Below, piece by piece: positions 36,386-44,706 of a DNA stretch of 64,000 nt. Below the pieces are notes generated by a model. That model was not told the DNA's origin. It did not search any database and was given only the letters and a program-made list of their open reading frames with translations. A program made the translations under genes and the position numbers. The stretch covers positions 806,001 to 870,000 of the forward strand of contig NZ_JABBGH010000003.1 in NCBI RefSeq assembly GCF_012927305.1. The letters run 5' to 3'. This DNA is from Hymenobacter polaris. GTDB lineage: Bacteria; Bacteroidota; Bacteroidia; Cytophagales; Hymenobacteraceae. Within the stretch, counting starts at the first letter, position 1; each line of letters starts with the position of its first letter.

Positions 36386-36417
36386 AAAGGGGCCTAGGGT
36401 GCTGGGAAAGGAGAACC

Positions 36418-37680
36418 TTAGCGCGCGGCTACGCTCGCGGCGCTTGGTAGCGGCAGGCCCTGGCGCAGCAGCCCGCGCACCTGCCCCAGGGGCAGAAACA
36501 CCGCCACCTCGCCCTGGGCGTAGGCCGCAATTTCGTAGGGCTGGTAGGTGAACACGACGCCGCCCGCCGTCAGGTACACGTTGTGCGTGATTGGCATTCG
36601 CTTCACAAACAGCGTTTTGTCGAGCGCTTCGCCGGGCTTCAGGCCCACCAAGGGGCGCACGGCGGTGGCCAGCAGCGCGGGCAGGCTAGGGGCGGCGCTG
36701 GGCAGGAAAATATCGTCGTAGCGCAGGCGGCGGCCGGTGCGCAGGTCGTAGCTGGCGCCGGTGGTGCCGTAGTTGCCGTGCGCCCCGCCGCTGTAGTCAT
36801 ACGTGAAATAGGCCACGCTCAGCAAGTCGCCCCCTCGAAAGAGCACGTAACTGGCCGTTTGCTGCTCGTAGTTGAGGGTGGCGCGGTACGAGCCGGTGTC
36901 GCTAGTGTCAGTAGGGGCGGGGGTAGCGGCCAGCTCGGCGCGGTAGTCGGTGAAGAAGGTATCGCGCTGCTGCTTGTACAGGGCCGGCAGGGCTAGGGGT
37001 GCGCGGGCGTCGGTGGTATCGCCGCGCAGGTCGCGCAGCATACTGGCTTGCAGGGCCTGGCGCGGCGCGGCGGGCCCGCCCGCGGGCACTAGCGCCTGCC
37101 AGCTCAGGCGGGCGCGGGGCGACTTGGCCTGGCGCGGGAAGGCCGCCAGCGAATCGGCAAAGTAGCGCACGGCCAGCGTGAGCGTGCCGGCCGGCGCGGG
37201 CAATAGCCGCAGGCGCACGGGGCGCCCCGCCACGGTGCCCACCAGCGCCCCGCCCGGCTGCTGGCGCAGCCGCCACACCGGCGCCTCGCCCCTAGGGCCG
37301 CTGGCGCGCTCAGGGCTCACGTCGTTGAGCACCACGCTATCGGGGGCGGTGCTGAGCTGGCTTTGCAGCTGGTAAGGGTGGCCGTCGGCGCCGTAGTAGC
37401 TGCCGCGGTGGCCGGGGCCGCTGCCTAAGGCAAAAAACCGGGCTGGCGCCGTCACCAGGTGCAGCGTGATGCTGTCGGCCTGGCCCGGCAGCTGCCCGCG
37501 GTACGCATGGTAGGCCGTGCCCGGCGAGCTAGCCACGGCGGCCGTGGCCTCGGTGGGGGCCGCAGGCGCGGCAGCGGGGGGCTGGGTGGTAGTAGCGGTG
37601 CTTTGGCTGGTGGGCGACTGGCAGGCGGCCAAGCCCCCTAGGGCCACCAGCCACCGCAAAGAACGGGTCGGAGAAAACAT
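36418..37680 (-). CDS. DUF3298-domain lipoprotein
   Basis: 420 residues. A lipoprotein signal (SLRWLVALGGLAAC, lipobox Cys near residue 20) is followed by a low-complexity Thr/Pro/Ala linker. The C-terminal third is a DUF3298/RsiV-like domain. It reads FTYDYSGGAHGNYGTTGASY, a hallmark of the family, then GRRLRYDDIFLP and YEIAAYAQGEVAVFLPLGQV. In Firmicutes this domain occurs in the RsiV anti-sigma factor that senses lysozyme. In Bacteroidota it is found in stand-alone envelope lipoproteins of unknown role. The middle 100-200 region is Pro/Ala/Gly-rich and unrecognised. Confidence 0.8.
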   Translation of the reverse strand: MFSPTRSLRWLVALGGLAACQSPTSQSTATTTQPPAAAPAAPTEATAAVASSPGTAYHAYRGQLPGQADSITLHLVTAPARFFALGSGPGHRGSYYGADGHPYQLQSQLSTAPDSVVLNDVSPERASGPRGEAPVWRLRQQPGGALVGTVAGRPVRLRLLPAPAGTLTLAVRYFADSLAAFPRQAKSPRARLSWQALVPAGGPAAPRQALQASMLRDLRGDTTDARAPLALPALYKQQRDTFFTDYRAELAATPAPTDTSDTGSYRATLNYEQQTASYVLFRGGDLLSVAYFTYDYSGGAHGNYGTTGASYDLRTGRRLRYDDIFLPSAAPSLPALLATAVRPLVGLKPGEALDKTLFVKRMPITHNVYLTAGGVVFTYQPYEIAAYAQGEVAVFLPLGQVRGLLRQGLPLPSAASVAAR

Positions 37681-37919
37681 GGGCGCAAAGGACGGGTAGG
37701 CAGGCGAAAGACAAACAACAAGCAGCAGCAGCCGCCGAAAGCCAGCTAGCGGCAGCGGGCGCCGGCGAGCAAGCTAAGCACCAGCTTAATATAGATGGTT
37801 TAGCGTGGTGGTAGGCAATGTTTTAAGCAAGTTCACAATAAAATTATGTCATTTAATACCCACTCCCAGGTCCTTTGCGTAAACCTAGCAAATTCCCGTT
37901 CACCACTCCTCCTTTTCTC

Positions 37920-38849
37920 ATGAGCTACATCAAAATAGGGCAAGATGCCCAAGGCAAAGACCTCCACGTACATTACTGCGACTACGGCCAGGGCAACCCG
38001 GTTGTGCTCATCCACGGCTGGCCGCTTTCGGGCGCTTCCTGGGAGTACCAACTGGCCGAGCTGCCCCTGCACGGCGTGCGCGTCATTGCCTACGACCGCC
38101 GCGGCTTCGGCCAGTCGTCAAAACCTTGGGATGGCTACAACTATGATACGCTAGCCGACGACCTGAAAGCCGTGCTCGACGAGCTAGACCTGCAAAACGT
38201 GACCTTGGTAGGCTTCTCGATGGGCGGCGGCGAAGTGGCCCGCTACATGAGCCGCCACAACGGCGCCCGCGTATCTAAAGTGGTGTTTGTGAGTTCTGTA
38301 GCGCCCTTCATGCTCAAAACCGGCGACAACCCCTCGGGCGTTGATAAATCGACGTTTGACGATATGATTACCAACCTCGGCAAGGACCGCTTCGGCTTCC
38401 TCTCCGACTTCGGCAAGAAGTTCTACGGCCAGGGCACCTTCTCAAAGCCGGTAAGCCAGGGCGTGCTCGACTGGACGGCCATGCTGGCTTTCCCGGCCTC
38501 GCCCCGCGCCACCTCGCAGTGCGTCAAAGCGTTTGGTGAAACTGACTTCCGCCAGGATATGGGTACCATCAAGGTGCCCACGCTCTTCATCTACGGTACT
38601 GCTGACGACATTGTGCCGCCCGAAACTGGCGCCAAGGCCGCCGCGCCCCTGGTGCCCGGCTCGCAGATTGTGGGCTACGACGGCGAGCCCCACGGCCTGC
38701 TCATCACCTCGAAAGACCGCCTGAACCGCGACCTGCTCACCTTCGTGAATGGCCAGCCGGTGCAGGACTACTACGACACGGACGACGCTTCGACCCAGCC
38801 CGTGCGCGAAGAAAACAACGCCACCCGCTACGAAAACCAGACCCGCTAG
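37920..38849 (+). CDS. Alpha/beta hydrolase, non-heme chloroperoxidase type
   Basis: 309 residues. The oxyanion segment VVLIHGWPLSGASWEYQ and DRRGFGQSSKPWDGYNYDT are followed by the nucleophile elbow LVGFSMGGGEVARYMSRH. The acid is in FIYGTADDIVPPE and the His in DGEPHGLL, completing a Ser-Asp-His triad. This is the cofactor-free haloperoxidase/arylesterase group. The family core ends near residue 275, and the extra C-terminal tail (DYYDTDDASTQPVREENN) is polar and unusual. The start at 37920 (MSYIKIGQDAQGK) fits the family better than a TTG upstream. It ends just before a strong terminator. Confidence 0.9.
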   Translation: MSYIKIGQDAQGKDLHVHYCDYGQGNPVVLIHGWPLSGASWEYQLAELPLHGVRVIAYDRRGFGQSSKPWDGYNYDTLADDLKAVLDELDLQNVTLVGFSMGGGEVARYMSRHNGARVSKVVFVSSVAPFMLKTGDNPSGVDKSTFDDMITNLGKDRFGFLSDFGKKFYGQGTFSKPVSQGVLDWTAMLAFPASPRATSQCVKAFGETDFRQDMGTIKVPTLFIYGTADDIVPPETGAKAAAPLVPGSQIVGYDGEPHGLLITSKDRLNRDLLTFVNGQPVQDYYDTDDASTQPVREENNATRYENQTR

Positions 38850-38865
38850 GGCCTAGGCCCCCCGG

Positions 38866-38910
38866 CTAACAAAAAACCCCGCTGCCATCAGCAGCGGGGT
38901 TTTTTGTTAG
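38866..38910. terminator. Bidirectional intrinsic terminator
   Basis: A perfect 20-bp stem with a 5-nt loop and A and T tracts lies between the convergent alpha/beta hydrolase and HNH genes. The right end of the stem includes the stop codon of the HNH gene. Confidence 0.93.
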
Positions 38911-39398
38911 CCCAGGTAGTCGTGCCAGGTCTGGTCGATGGTACCGGCGCTCAACTTGAGAAAGCCCGTGAGCGTGGGCTTTTTGGGCTGGGTGCGCAGG
39001 GGCATGTTGGCCTCGGCGGGGGTGCGCTGGCCCTTGTGGTGGTTGCAGCGCGAGCAGGCCGTTACCAGGTTAGTCCAGCCCGAGTCGCCGCCGCGTGAGC
39101 GGGGCAGCACGTGGTCCAGGGTCAGGGTCTTGGTCGAGCCGCAGTACTGGCACTCGTACTGGTCGCGCTTAAAGATGTTGTGGCGGCTCAGGGCAATGCC
39201 CTTGTAGGGCACGCGCACGTAGCGGGCCAGGCGAATGATGCTGGGCTTCGGAAACTCCTGCGAAATGGAGCGCAACGCGCCTTCCGACTTCGCCACCATC
39301 TCGGCTTTATCAAGAAACAGCAGCACGAAGGCCTTCTGCACGCTGCATAAAGTAATGGCGGTGTAATCGCCATTGAGTACAAGCACTTTTTGGTCCAT
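38907..39398 (-). CDS. HNH endonuclease domain protein
   Basis: 163 residues. The N-terminus (KVLVLNGDYTAITLCSVQKA) is a conserved lead-in for a common chromosomal HNH family. The HNH core is CQYCGSTKTLTLDHVLPRSR, then TNLVTACSRCNHHKGQRTP, with two CxxC zinc knuckles and the DH of the nuclease motif. The protein is widespread in Bacteroidota as a single gene and is not linked here to a methylase or phage gene, so it is more likely a housekeeping nuclease than a restriction enzyme. The substrate is unknown. Confidence 0.88.
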   Translation of the reverse strand: MDQKVLVLNGDYTAITLCSVQKAFVLLFLDKAEMVAKSEGALRSISQEFPKPSIIRLARYVRVPYKGIALSRHNIFKRDQYECQYCGSTKTLTLDHVLPRSRGGDSGWTNLVTACSRCNHHKGQRTPAEANMPLRTQPKKPTLTGFLKLSAGTIDQTWHDYLG

Positions 39399-39532
39399 AC
39401 AAACAGGCGAAAACGAAGTTTATGCAAGCTACTAGCTTTTGCCTGATAAACAAGGGCCTGCCAGCGAAGATTCAAACCCGGGCCAGGCCCTAGGGCCCCG
39501 GCACCGCCCAAGGCGTTTTTGCCGAGCAGTGA

Positions 39533-39564
39533 AAAGCCCCGATGCCGAGTGGCACCGGGGCTTT
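39533..39564 (-). terminator. Intrinsic terminator of lepB
   Basis: AAAGCCCCGATGCC pairs with GGCACCGGGGCTTT with one mismatch and a 4-nt loop. It lies 63 bp after the lepB stop codon on the minus strand. Confidence 0.7.
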
Positions 39565-39626
39565 GGCAACAGGCAGGCGGCTTACCGCCAAGAACTTACC
39601 CTAGGGCCGGTAAGCAACTGCTGGGG

Positions 39627-40781
39627 CTAGTCAATGGTGTGGAACAAGCGGTTCCAGCGCACCTTGTGGGCGGCGTCGCCGAAGGGGTCGAGCGAGAGCC
39701 AGATGAGCACGGCCTTGCCCACCACGTGGTCTTCGGGCACGAAGCCCCAGAAGCGCGAGTCCTCCGAGTTATGGCGGTTGTCGCCCATCATCCAGTAGTA
39801 GTTCTGCTTGATGGTGTAGCTGGTCAGCGGCTGGCCGTTCTGGGCTATCATGCCGTCCTTCCAAGTGATGTTCTGGTTGTGCTCGTACTGGCTCACGATT
39901 TTGTAGTAAATCGCGGCGTTGGCCGGCGTCAGTTGAATAGTTTGGCCCTTCTTGGGCACGGGCAGCGGGCCGTAGTTGTCGAGCTGCCAGCGGCGCGGCG
40001 TGGCGCTCATGGCCCCCGATACGTGGAAGTCAGCCGCGTCGGGAAAAAGCGTAAGGCCTTCGGGCTCCGTTACTTCCAGCTTCTTCACGTAAGGCTGCTG
40101 GCGGAAGTAGGCGGCCACGTCGGCCGGGCAGCTAAAGGTGTAGCCCACGGCGCCGGTGGCGGGGTCGGTGCCCGCGACGGGCATGCCGTCGGGCTCGTCG
40201 TAGTTCACCACGCCGTGGTCGTGCAGGGCCTGGCGCACCTCGTCGTTGGCTTCCGTCACCTGCATGAAGTACGAGGTTTGGGGCTGCCCAGCAATGGCGC
40301 CCGGCTGTCCGTTCAGGAATATCTGGCCCTGGCGAATCTCCAGCGTATCGCCCGCGATGGCAATGCAGCGCTTGATGTAGTTGGTGCGCAGGTCGGCCGG
40401 GTACTGCTGCTCGTGCGGCACGTGAAACACCACCACGTCGTTGCGCTTGATGGAGCTGAAGCCCGGAAAGCGGTAGGTGGGCAGCTGAATGAGGTCGGAG
40501 TAGCTCTTGAAATTAAAGATGGGCACCGTTTGGTGCGTCAGCGGCACTTGCAGGGGCGTTTGGGGCGTGATGGGCCCGTAGTGCAGCTTGCTCACAAACA
40601 GGTAGTCGCCCACCAGCAGTGAGTGCTCCATGCTCGGCGACGGGATGACGTAGGCCTCAAACGTGGCCCAGCGGATGAGCGTAGCCGCGATAACGGCGAA
40701 CAGCAGCGAATCGACCCACTCGCGGGATTTGCTTTTAGGAGGCTTGGGCGGAGCCGTGGGTTCGGTTTTGCGAAGCAGCAT
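39627..40781 (-). CDS. lepB: Signal peptidase I
   Basis: 384 residues. A polar N-terminus is followed by one membrane segment (about 25-45). The catalytic Ser is in IPSPSMEHSLLVGDYLFVSK and the general-base Lys in NYIKRCIAIAGDTLEI. The C-terminal box is YYWMMGDNRHNSEDSRFWGF. It is longer than the E. coli enzyme because of an inserted region between these boxes, about residues 150-290, which is common in Bacteroidota. It cleaves Sec signal peptides on the outer face of the inner membrane. It is downstream of dapB, DUF5683 and parB in the same direction, a neighbourhood common in this phylum. Confidence 0.95.
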   Translation of the reverse strand: MLLRKTEPTAPPKPPKSKSREWVDSLLFAVIAATLIRWATFEAYVIPSPSMEHSLLVGDYLFVSKLHYGPITPQTPLQVPLTHQTVPIFNFKSYSDLIQLPTYRFPGFSSIKRNDVVVFHVPHEQQYPADLRTNYIKRCIAIAGDTLEIRQGQIFLNGQPGAIAGQPQTSYFMQVTEANDEVRQALHDHGVVNYDEPDGMPVAGTDPATGAVGYTFSCPADVAAYFRQQPYVKKLEVTEPEGLTLFPDAADFHVSGAMSATPRRWQLDNYGPLPVPKKGQTIQLTPANAAIYYKIVSQYEHNQNITWKDGMIAQNGQPLTSYTIKQNYYWMMGDNRHNSEDSRFWGFVPEDHVVGKAVLIWLSLDPFGDAAHKVRWNRLFHTID

Positions 40782-40876
40782 GGAAAAATAGGCCGAATGT
40801 TCGGCAAATAAACAACTTAGAGAACGGAGTGAAGTACCGCGTTGGTACCCAGGATAGCTAAGAATCTCAAATGTAC

Positions 40877-40970
40877 AAGAACGTCATGCTGAGCCTGCCG
40901 AAGCATCTCTACCGAACGATACCATAGGAACGCGGTAGAGATGTTTCGGCAGGCTCAGCATGACGTTCTT
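40877..40970. repeat. Dispersed long hairpin, copy B (after dapB)
   Basis: A 94-bp inverted repeat with arms of about 38 bp that start AAGAACGTCATGCTGAGC. It begins 15 bp past the dapB stop codon and ends in a T run, so it can serve as a terminator. Confidence 0.92.
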
Positions 40971-40984
40971 TTTACCCTAGGCCC

Positions 40985-41707
40985 CTACAACCCCAGCAAG
41001 TCATTCATGCCAAATACCCCGTGGCGGCCCGGCAGCCAGCCCGCCGCCAGCAGCGCGCCCTGGGCAAAGCCCTCGCGCGAGTGGGCTTCGTGGCGCAGCG
41101 TAATGGTATCGGCCGTTGAGGCGTAGCGCACTTCGTGAATACCTACCACGTCGCCGCGCCGCTCGCTAAGCACGGCCAGCTCTTCGGGAGCCTGGGCGGG
41201 GGCGTTGCGCCAGGTGGTCTTGCTGGGGAAGTGGGCCAGGATGCCCTGGGCCGCCGTGAGGGCCGTGCCGCTGGGCTGGTCTACCTTCTGGGTGTGGTGC
41301 ACTTCGGTCAGCTGCACGTCGTAGCTGGCGGCAAACTGGTTCATCTTGGCCGCGATATACTCGTTGAAGTGGAAAAACAGGTTCACGCCCACGCTGTAGT
41401 TGGAGGCGTAGAACAGCGCGCCGTTGGTGTCGGCCACCAGCTGCTGGGCTTCCTCGAAGCGGTGCAGCCAGCCCGTGCTGCCGCACACCACCGGCAGGCC
41501 CTGGCGCAGGCAGGCGGCCACGTTCTCGAAGGCCGACTCGGGGTGCGTAAACTCAATGGCGGCATCAACCTGGTCGGGTGTGAAGTCCGCTATTTTCGAA
41601 TCAGAAGCTTGGTGGTCCACGATGCCAACGATTTCGTGCCCGGCCGCCGAAGCCAACGCCGCAATGGTCTGGCCCATTTTGCCGTAGCCGATAAGGAGAA
41701 TTTTCAT
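40985..41707 (-). CDS. dapB: 4-hydroxy-tetrahydrodipicolinate reductase
   Basis: 240 residues. It reduces the product of DapA in the lysine and meso-diaminopimelate pathway, using NAD(P)H. The nucleotide-binding loop is MKILLIGYGKMGQTIAALAS. The substrate-binding and catalytic segment is LTEVHHTQKVDQPSGTALTA with the paired His and the Lys. NYSVGVNLFFHF is the usual connector. The chain is slightly short, which is normal in Bacteroidota. It is flanked by dispersed hairpins on both sides, so it may be transcribed alone despite the conserved gene order. Confidence 0.97.
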   Translation of the reverse strand: MKILLIGYGKMGQTIAALASAAGHEIVGIVDHQASDSKIADFTPDQVDAAIEFTHPESAFENVAACLRQGLPVVCGSTGWLHRFEEAQQLVADTNGALFYASNYSVGVNLFFHFNEYIAAKMNQFAASYDVQLTEVHHTQKVDQPSGTALTAAQGILAHFPSKTTWRNAPAQAPEELAVLSERRGDVVGIHEVRYASTADTITLRHEAHSREGFAQGALLAAGWLPGRHGVFGMNDLLGL

Positions 41708-41726
41708 GTTTAACTAGTTAAGCAGT

Positions 41727-41855
41727 AGCTCGTAAAAGAACGTCATTCCGAGCTTGCGAGGAATCTCACCGATAGTGTTGAACGATACCCGAACGATTCC
41801 TAGGTAGTGCGAGCGAGATTCCTCGCAAGCTCGGCATGACGTTCTTTTACGAGCT
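41727..41855. repeat. Dispersed long hairpin, copy C (variant, after the DUF5683 gene)
   Basis: Arms of about 40 bp contain GAACGTCATTCCGAGCTTGC and its complement. The outer part matches the other copies, but the inner part (GAGGAATCTCACC) is a second subtype. It begins 11 bp past the stop of the DUF5683 gene. Confidence 0.88.
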
Positions 41856-41865
41856 ATGACGGGGA

Positions 41866-42654
41866 CTACTTGCGCGCGTGCAGCGTCAGCATCAGGCCCG
41901 GCGCAAAGGCCGCCTGCCCCGGCACCGGCAGCGCCGCCGGCTGCCAGCGCAGCGAAAGGTCGTCGCTCACGTCAAACTCGCTCAAGTGGGCGTCCACCAC
42001 CGCGTCGAGCACCGTAAGCGAGTAGCCTACTGCGCTTAAAAGGATGGATAAATCGCGGAAGCGGCGGGCCGAGATAAGGCTGTTAGTAATGGCGGCGGGG
42101 TTGTCGGTAGAGGCGGTGGCGAGCTGAGCTTGCAACTGCCGCTCGCTATCGCTGTCGCCGAAAAGTTTGGAATCAGTTATCTGCTTGGCTCTGGTTATCA
42201 GCTGGCCGGTGGCGTCGGTATAAGCCACCGTGCCGTTCGCAAAACTAAACTGCTTGTAGAGCCGCTGCTGGTAGTATATCCAGTACCCTAGGCCCCCCAC
42301 CAGCCCATACACGATGGGAAGCTTCCAGTATTTTTTGTTGTAAATCTGTCCGCCGCCGGGCGCAATGGCCAGGAAGCCTGCCTTGGCTGGCTTGGTGAGG
42401 CGCAAGCCGAACAGCTTTTCGGTGCGGCGGGCCGAGTCGGCGGCGGCTTGCTCGCGCTTCTGCTTTTTAGTAGGCTTGCGCACAGTCGCCGTGTCGGGGC
42501 GCACAATGGGCACCGCCGGGTTTACCATCGTGCCGTTGGGGTTAGTGGGCAGCACCTGCCCTAGGGCCGGGCTCGCCGCCCAAGCTAGTAGCAGGGCCAG
42601 CACCCAGCCCAGGCGCCCCCGGCGTGCGGCGGCTACGTTTTCTATCGTCTTCAT
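41866..42654 (-). CDS. DUF5683 family membrane protein
   Basis: 262 residues. A signal-like hydrophobic N-terminus (WVLALLLAWAASPALGQ) is followed by a Lys-rich stretch (TKKQKREQAAADSARRTEKL). The family hallmark comes next: APGGGQIYNKKYWKLPIVYG, then GGLGYWIYYQQR. A later hydrophobic stretch has SAVGYSLTVLDAVVDAHLSE. DUF5683 proteins are encoded beside parB and dapB in many Bacteroidota. Their role is not known. I prefer the ATG at 42654 (MKTIENVAAAR) over one nine codons upstream. Confidence 0.88.
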   Translation of the reverse strand: MKTIENVAAARRGRLGWVLALLLAWAASPALGQVLPTNPNGTMVNPAVPIVRPDTATVRKPTKKQKREQAAADSARRTEKLFGLRLTKPAKAGFLAIAPGGGQIYNKKYWKLPIVYGLVGGLGYWIYYQQRLYKQFSFANGTVAYTDATGQLITRAKQITDSKLFGDSDSERQLQAQLATASTDNPAAITNSLISARRFRDLSILLSAVGYSLTVLDAVVDAHLSEFDVSDDLSLRWQPAALPVPGQAAFAPGLMLTLHARK

Positions 42655-42696
42655 AAGCAAGCTGCTAACGCCGACCGGCAAGTGCCCCGGCGACGC

Positions 42697-43665
42697 TTAA
42701 GCAGGGTGCAGAATATGCAGAATCCGTTGCATGTCCTCCACCGAATCAAAGGCGATTTTGATTTCGCCGCGCCCCTGGGCCGTGGGCCGCAGCTGCACCC
42801 TAGAGCCAAAGTGGTCGGTAAGCACGCGCTCGGTGCGGCGCAGCTCGGCGGCGGGCACGGCGGGCGCCGCGGCTTGCTTGGGCGCCGTTTTATCGGCCGG
42901 GGCTTCGGGCCGGCCGGCGCCCTGGCGCACCAACTCCTCCACGCGGCGCACCGATAAGTCCTCGGTGACGATGCGGCGGTAGAGGCCTACTTGCTGCTGC
43001 GGGTCCTCAATGCTGATGAGTGCGCGGGCGTGGCCCATGCCAATCACGCCGTCGCGCAGGCCAATCTGGATGTCGGGCGGCAGCTTCAGCAGGCGCAGGT
43101 AGTTGGTAACGGTGCTGCGGTTCTTGCCCACACGCTCCCCTAGGTCCTCCTGGCGCAGCTGGCACTCACTTAGCAGGCGCTGGTAGCTGAGGGCGATTTC
43201 GATGGCGTTGAGGTTTTCGCGCTGGATGTTCTCAATCAGCGCCATTTCCAGCATCTGCTGGTCGTCGGCCTTGCGGATGTATGCCGGAATGCTGGTCAGG
43301 CCCGCCAGCTTGGAGGCTTGCAGGCGGCGCTCGCCCGAAATAAGCTGGTAGGTGTTGGTGCCGGTTTGGCGCACCGTCACGGGCTGGATAATCCCTTGAA
43401 TCTTAATGCTGTCGGCCAGCTCGGCCAGCGCATCCTGGTCGAAGTGGGTGCGGGGCTGGTAGGGGTTGGCCTCAATCTGCTCCACCGGAATTTGGCCTAC
43501 CGAGTTCATGGGGTGGGGCACGAGGCGCTCGCGGTTCTCGCCTTTCTTCTCGTAGCTGCCCTCAATCAGCGCGTTCAGGCCCCGGCCCAGACCGCTTTTG
43601 CGCTTCACGGCCGCGGCGGCGGCCAGGGCGGCTTGCAGTTTCTCTTCGTTTTTATCCAAAGCCAT
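42697..43665 (-). CDS. parB: ParB/Spo0J chromosome-partitioning protein
   Basis: 322 residues. The N-terminus (GLGRGLNALIEGSY) is the short ParA-contact motif. The CTP-binding ParB/Srx domain follows: IEANPYQPRTHFDQDALAEL, then ISGERRLQASKLAGL with the GERR motif. The helix-turn-helix is RQEDLGERVGKNRSTVTNYL. A linker rich in Ala/Pro precedes the dimer domain. ParB loads on parS and spreads as a clamp to segregate the origin region. I chose the ATG at 43665 (MALDKNEEKLQAAL). parA is the usual direct neighbour but is about 1 kb away here. Confidence 0.96.
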   Translation of the reverse strand: MALDKNEEKLQAALAAAAAVKRKSGLGRGLNALIEGSYEKKGENRERLVPHPMNSVGQIPVEQIEANPYQPRTHFDQDALAELADSIKIQGIIQPVTVRQTGTNTYQLISGERRLQASKLAGLTSIPAYIRKADDQQMLEMALIENIQRENLNAIEIALSYQRLLSECQLRQEDLGERVGKNRSTVTNYLRLLKLPPDIQIGLRDGVIGMGHARALISIEDPQQQVGLYRRIVTEDLSVRRVEELVRQGAGRPEAPADKTAPKQAAAPAVPAAELRRTERVLTDHFGSRVQLRPTAQGRGEIKIAFDSVEDMQRILHILHPA

Positions 43666-43751
43666 AATTCCAGGGGCCGGCTCAAAAGGGGAGCAGCAGC
43701 CGAAAATCAAAATTACGCCCTAGCCGCCGAAGGGCAAGCCGAAGCCAGGCG

Positions 43752-43973
43752 TTACTGCAGCCACTGCCCGCGGTCGCGCGAGAAGTTGCGAGCCGCGTGC
43801 AGCATTTCGGAGGTCAGCTGCGGGAAATCACGCAAAATCTGGGCTTCGCTCATGCCGCTACCCATCCATTCCAGCACGTCGTTTACGCTGATGCGCGTGC
43901 CGGTAAAGTAGGGCCGGCCGCCGCGCACGGTCGGGTCTTGGCTGATGAGGGGGAAGCGGGCGTGGGCGGGCAT
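43752..43973 (-). CDS. DUF433 family antitoxin-like protein
   Basis: 73 residues with the DUF433 signature: DPTVRGGRPYFTGTRISVND, then GSGMSEAQILRDFPQLT. DUF433 proteins have a winged-helix-like fold and are usually the antitoxin of a VapC-like or DUF5615 toxin gene encoded just downstream. No toxin frame is seen beside it; downstream is parB. It is therefore an orphan, or acts as a regulator. It is encoded inside the interval that splits parB from parA. Confidence 0.85.
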   Translation of the reverse strand: MPAHARFPLISQDPTVRGGRPYFTGTRISVNDVLEWMGSGMSEAQILRDFPQLTSEMLHAARNFSRDRGQWLQ

Positions 43974-44031
43974 GGGAGAATTAGTAAAAAGCTATAACAG
44001 AGACGTGGGCCCTAGGGGTTCGGTTGCCGGT

Positions 44032-44304
44032 TTAGTTTGCCTGCTTTAGCCTAATTACTTCTACTACTTCGCACACGCCCATGCGCCTAGAGCTTTCTAC
44101 AAAGTAGCCTCGCACTCCCGGCCGAATATGTTGGCGATGAAAAGCCTATAATCCCCCGCTCAGTGTATATATATCGGCCTGCCCAACGTGCGGTAGCGGC
44201 ACAAGAGGTAGCGGCAACCCATCAAGGCCTAAAAAGACTGGGCGAATCATCCAGGTGCTAGTGGAAATAGCAGGGTCATCGTAACGAAAATCCCAGCGGA
44301 TACC
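44032..44304 (-). pseudogene. Protein-like frame continuing past the stop of the gene at 44305, with an internal TAG
   Basis: Directly after the TAA of the gene at 44305-44691, the same frame continues for 52 codons (for example STWMIRPVFLGLDGLPLPLV). It then meets a TAG (44146-44148) and continues for 37 more codons (HIRPGVRGYFVESSRRMGVC) to a TAA at 44032. The composition looks like protein rather than noise, and I see no start codon at its head. It could be a decayed gene or the broken second half of a longer one. No family is recognised. Confidence 0.4.
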
Positions 44305-44691
44305 TTAATAAGCCGGTGTTTTTCGGCCCCCTTCCTCCGCTGTATAGAGTCTGTACGTTACTCGAAAATCAGGCAAGCGACCAACTCGTATCTGCCGGTT
44401 AGTTTCGTCGAATCCCCATACTTTTCCGCTTATAGTGCTGCCCAGCGCCGGATAGTCGTCCGGAAACAGCATGCCGCCTTCAGGATTACCAAACTCAGTT
44501 ACGTTAATAAGAACCGGAAAGCCGAGCCCAGCGTCGTAAAAGACGCCAAACTCGGCTTGGATATATACCTTGCCGGTGAGGACATTTCCTGCCGGCAAGT
44601 GGAGCTTCAGCAATTCCCAAGCGGCAGTCTGCTGCTCGGAGAACAAACCATCGGCAAAAGGTGGATTTGGTATGATTCTCCAGCCGTTCAT
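44305..44691 (-). CDS. Hypothetical protein with S1-like features
   Basis: 128 residues. The middle (GNVLTGKVYIQAEFGVFYDA, then GSTISGKVWGFDETNRQIRV) is in the style of an S1/OB-fold RNA-binding domain, but the match is weak. There are no signal peptide and no membrane segments. It sits between parA and the broken frame at 44032, in the block that separates parA from parB. It may belong to a short accessory insertion with the DUF433 gene. A small immunity or regulatory role is possible but not shown. Confidence 0.6.
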   Translation of the reverse strand: MNGWRIIPNPPFADGLFSEQQTAAWELLKLHLPAGNVLTGKVYIQAEFGVFYDAGLGFPVLINVTEFGNPEGGMLFPDDYPALGSTISGKVWGFDETNRQIRVGRLPDFRVTYRLYTAEEGGRKTPAY

Positions 44692-44706
44692 GACTGCAAG
44701 ATAGCC

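Noticed and set aside
37459..37699. Short Gly/Arg/Ala-rich plus-strand frames opposite the DUF3298 gene
   Set aside because: Low-complexity antisense frames with no start or family support.
39721..39730. CACGTG-type palindrome in lepB as a parS site
   Set aside because: It is inside a coding region without the rest of a parS consensus. I saw no good parS in the gaps near parAB.
39519..40622. 367-codon plus-strand frame opposite lepB
   Set aside because: Val/Ala/Gly/His-rich antisense frame of a conserved gene; no motif.
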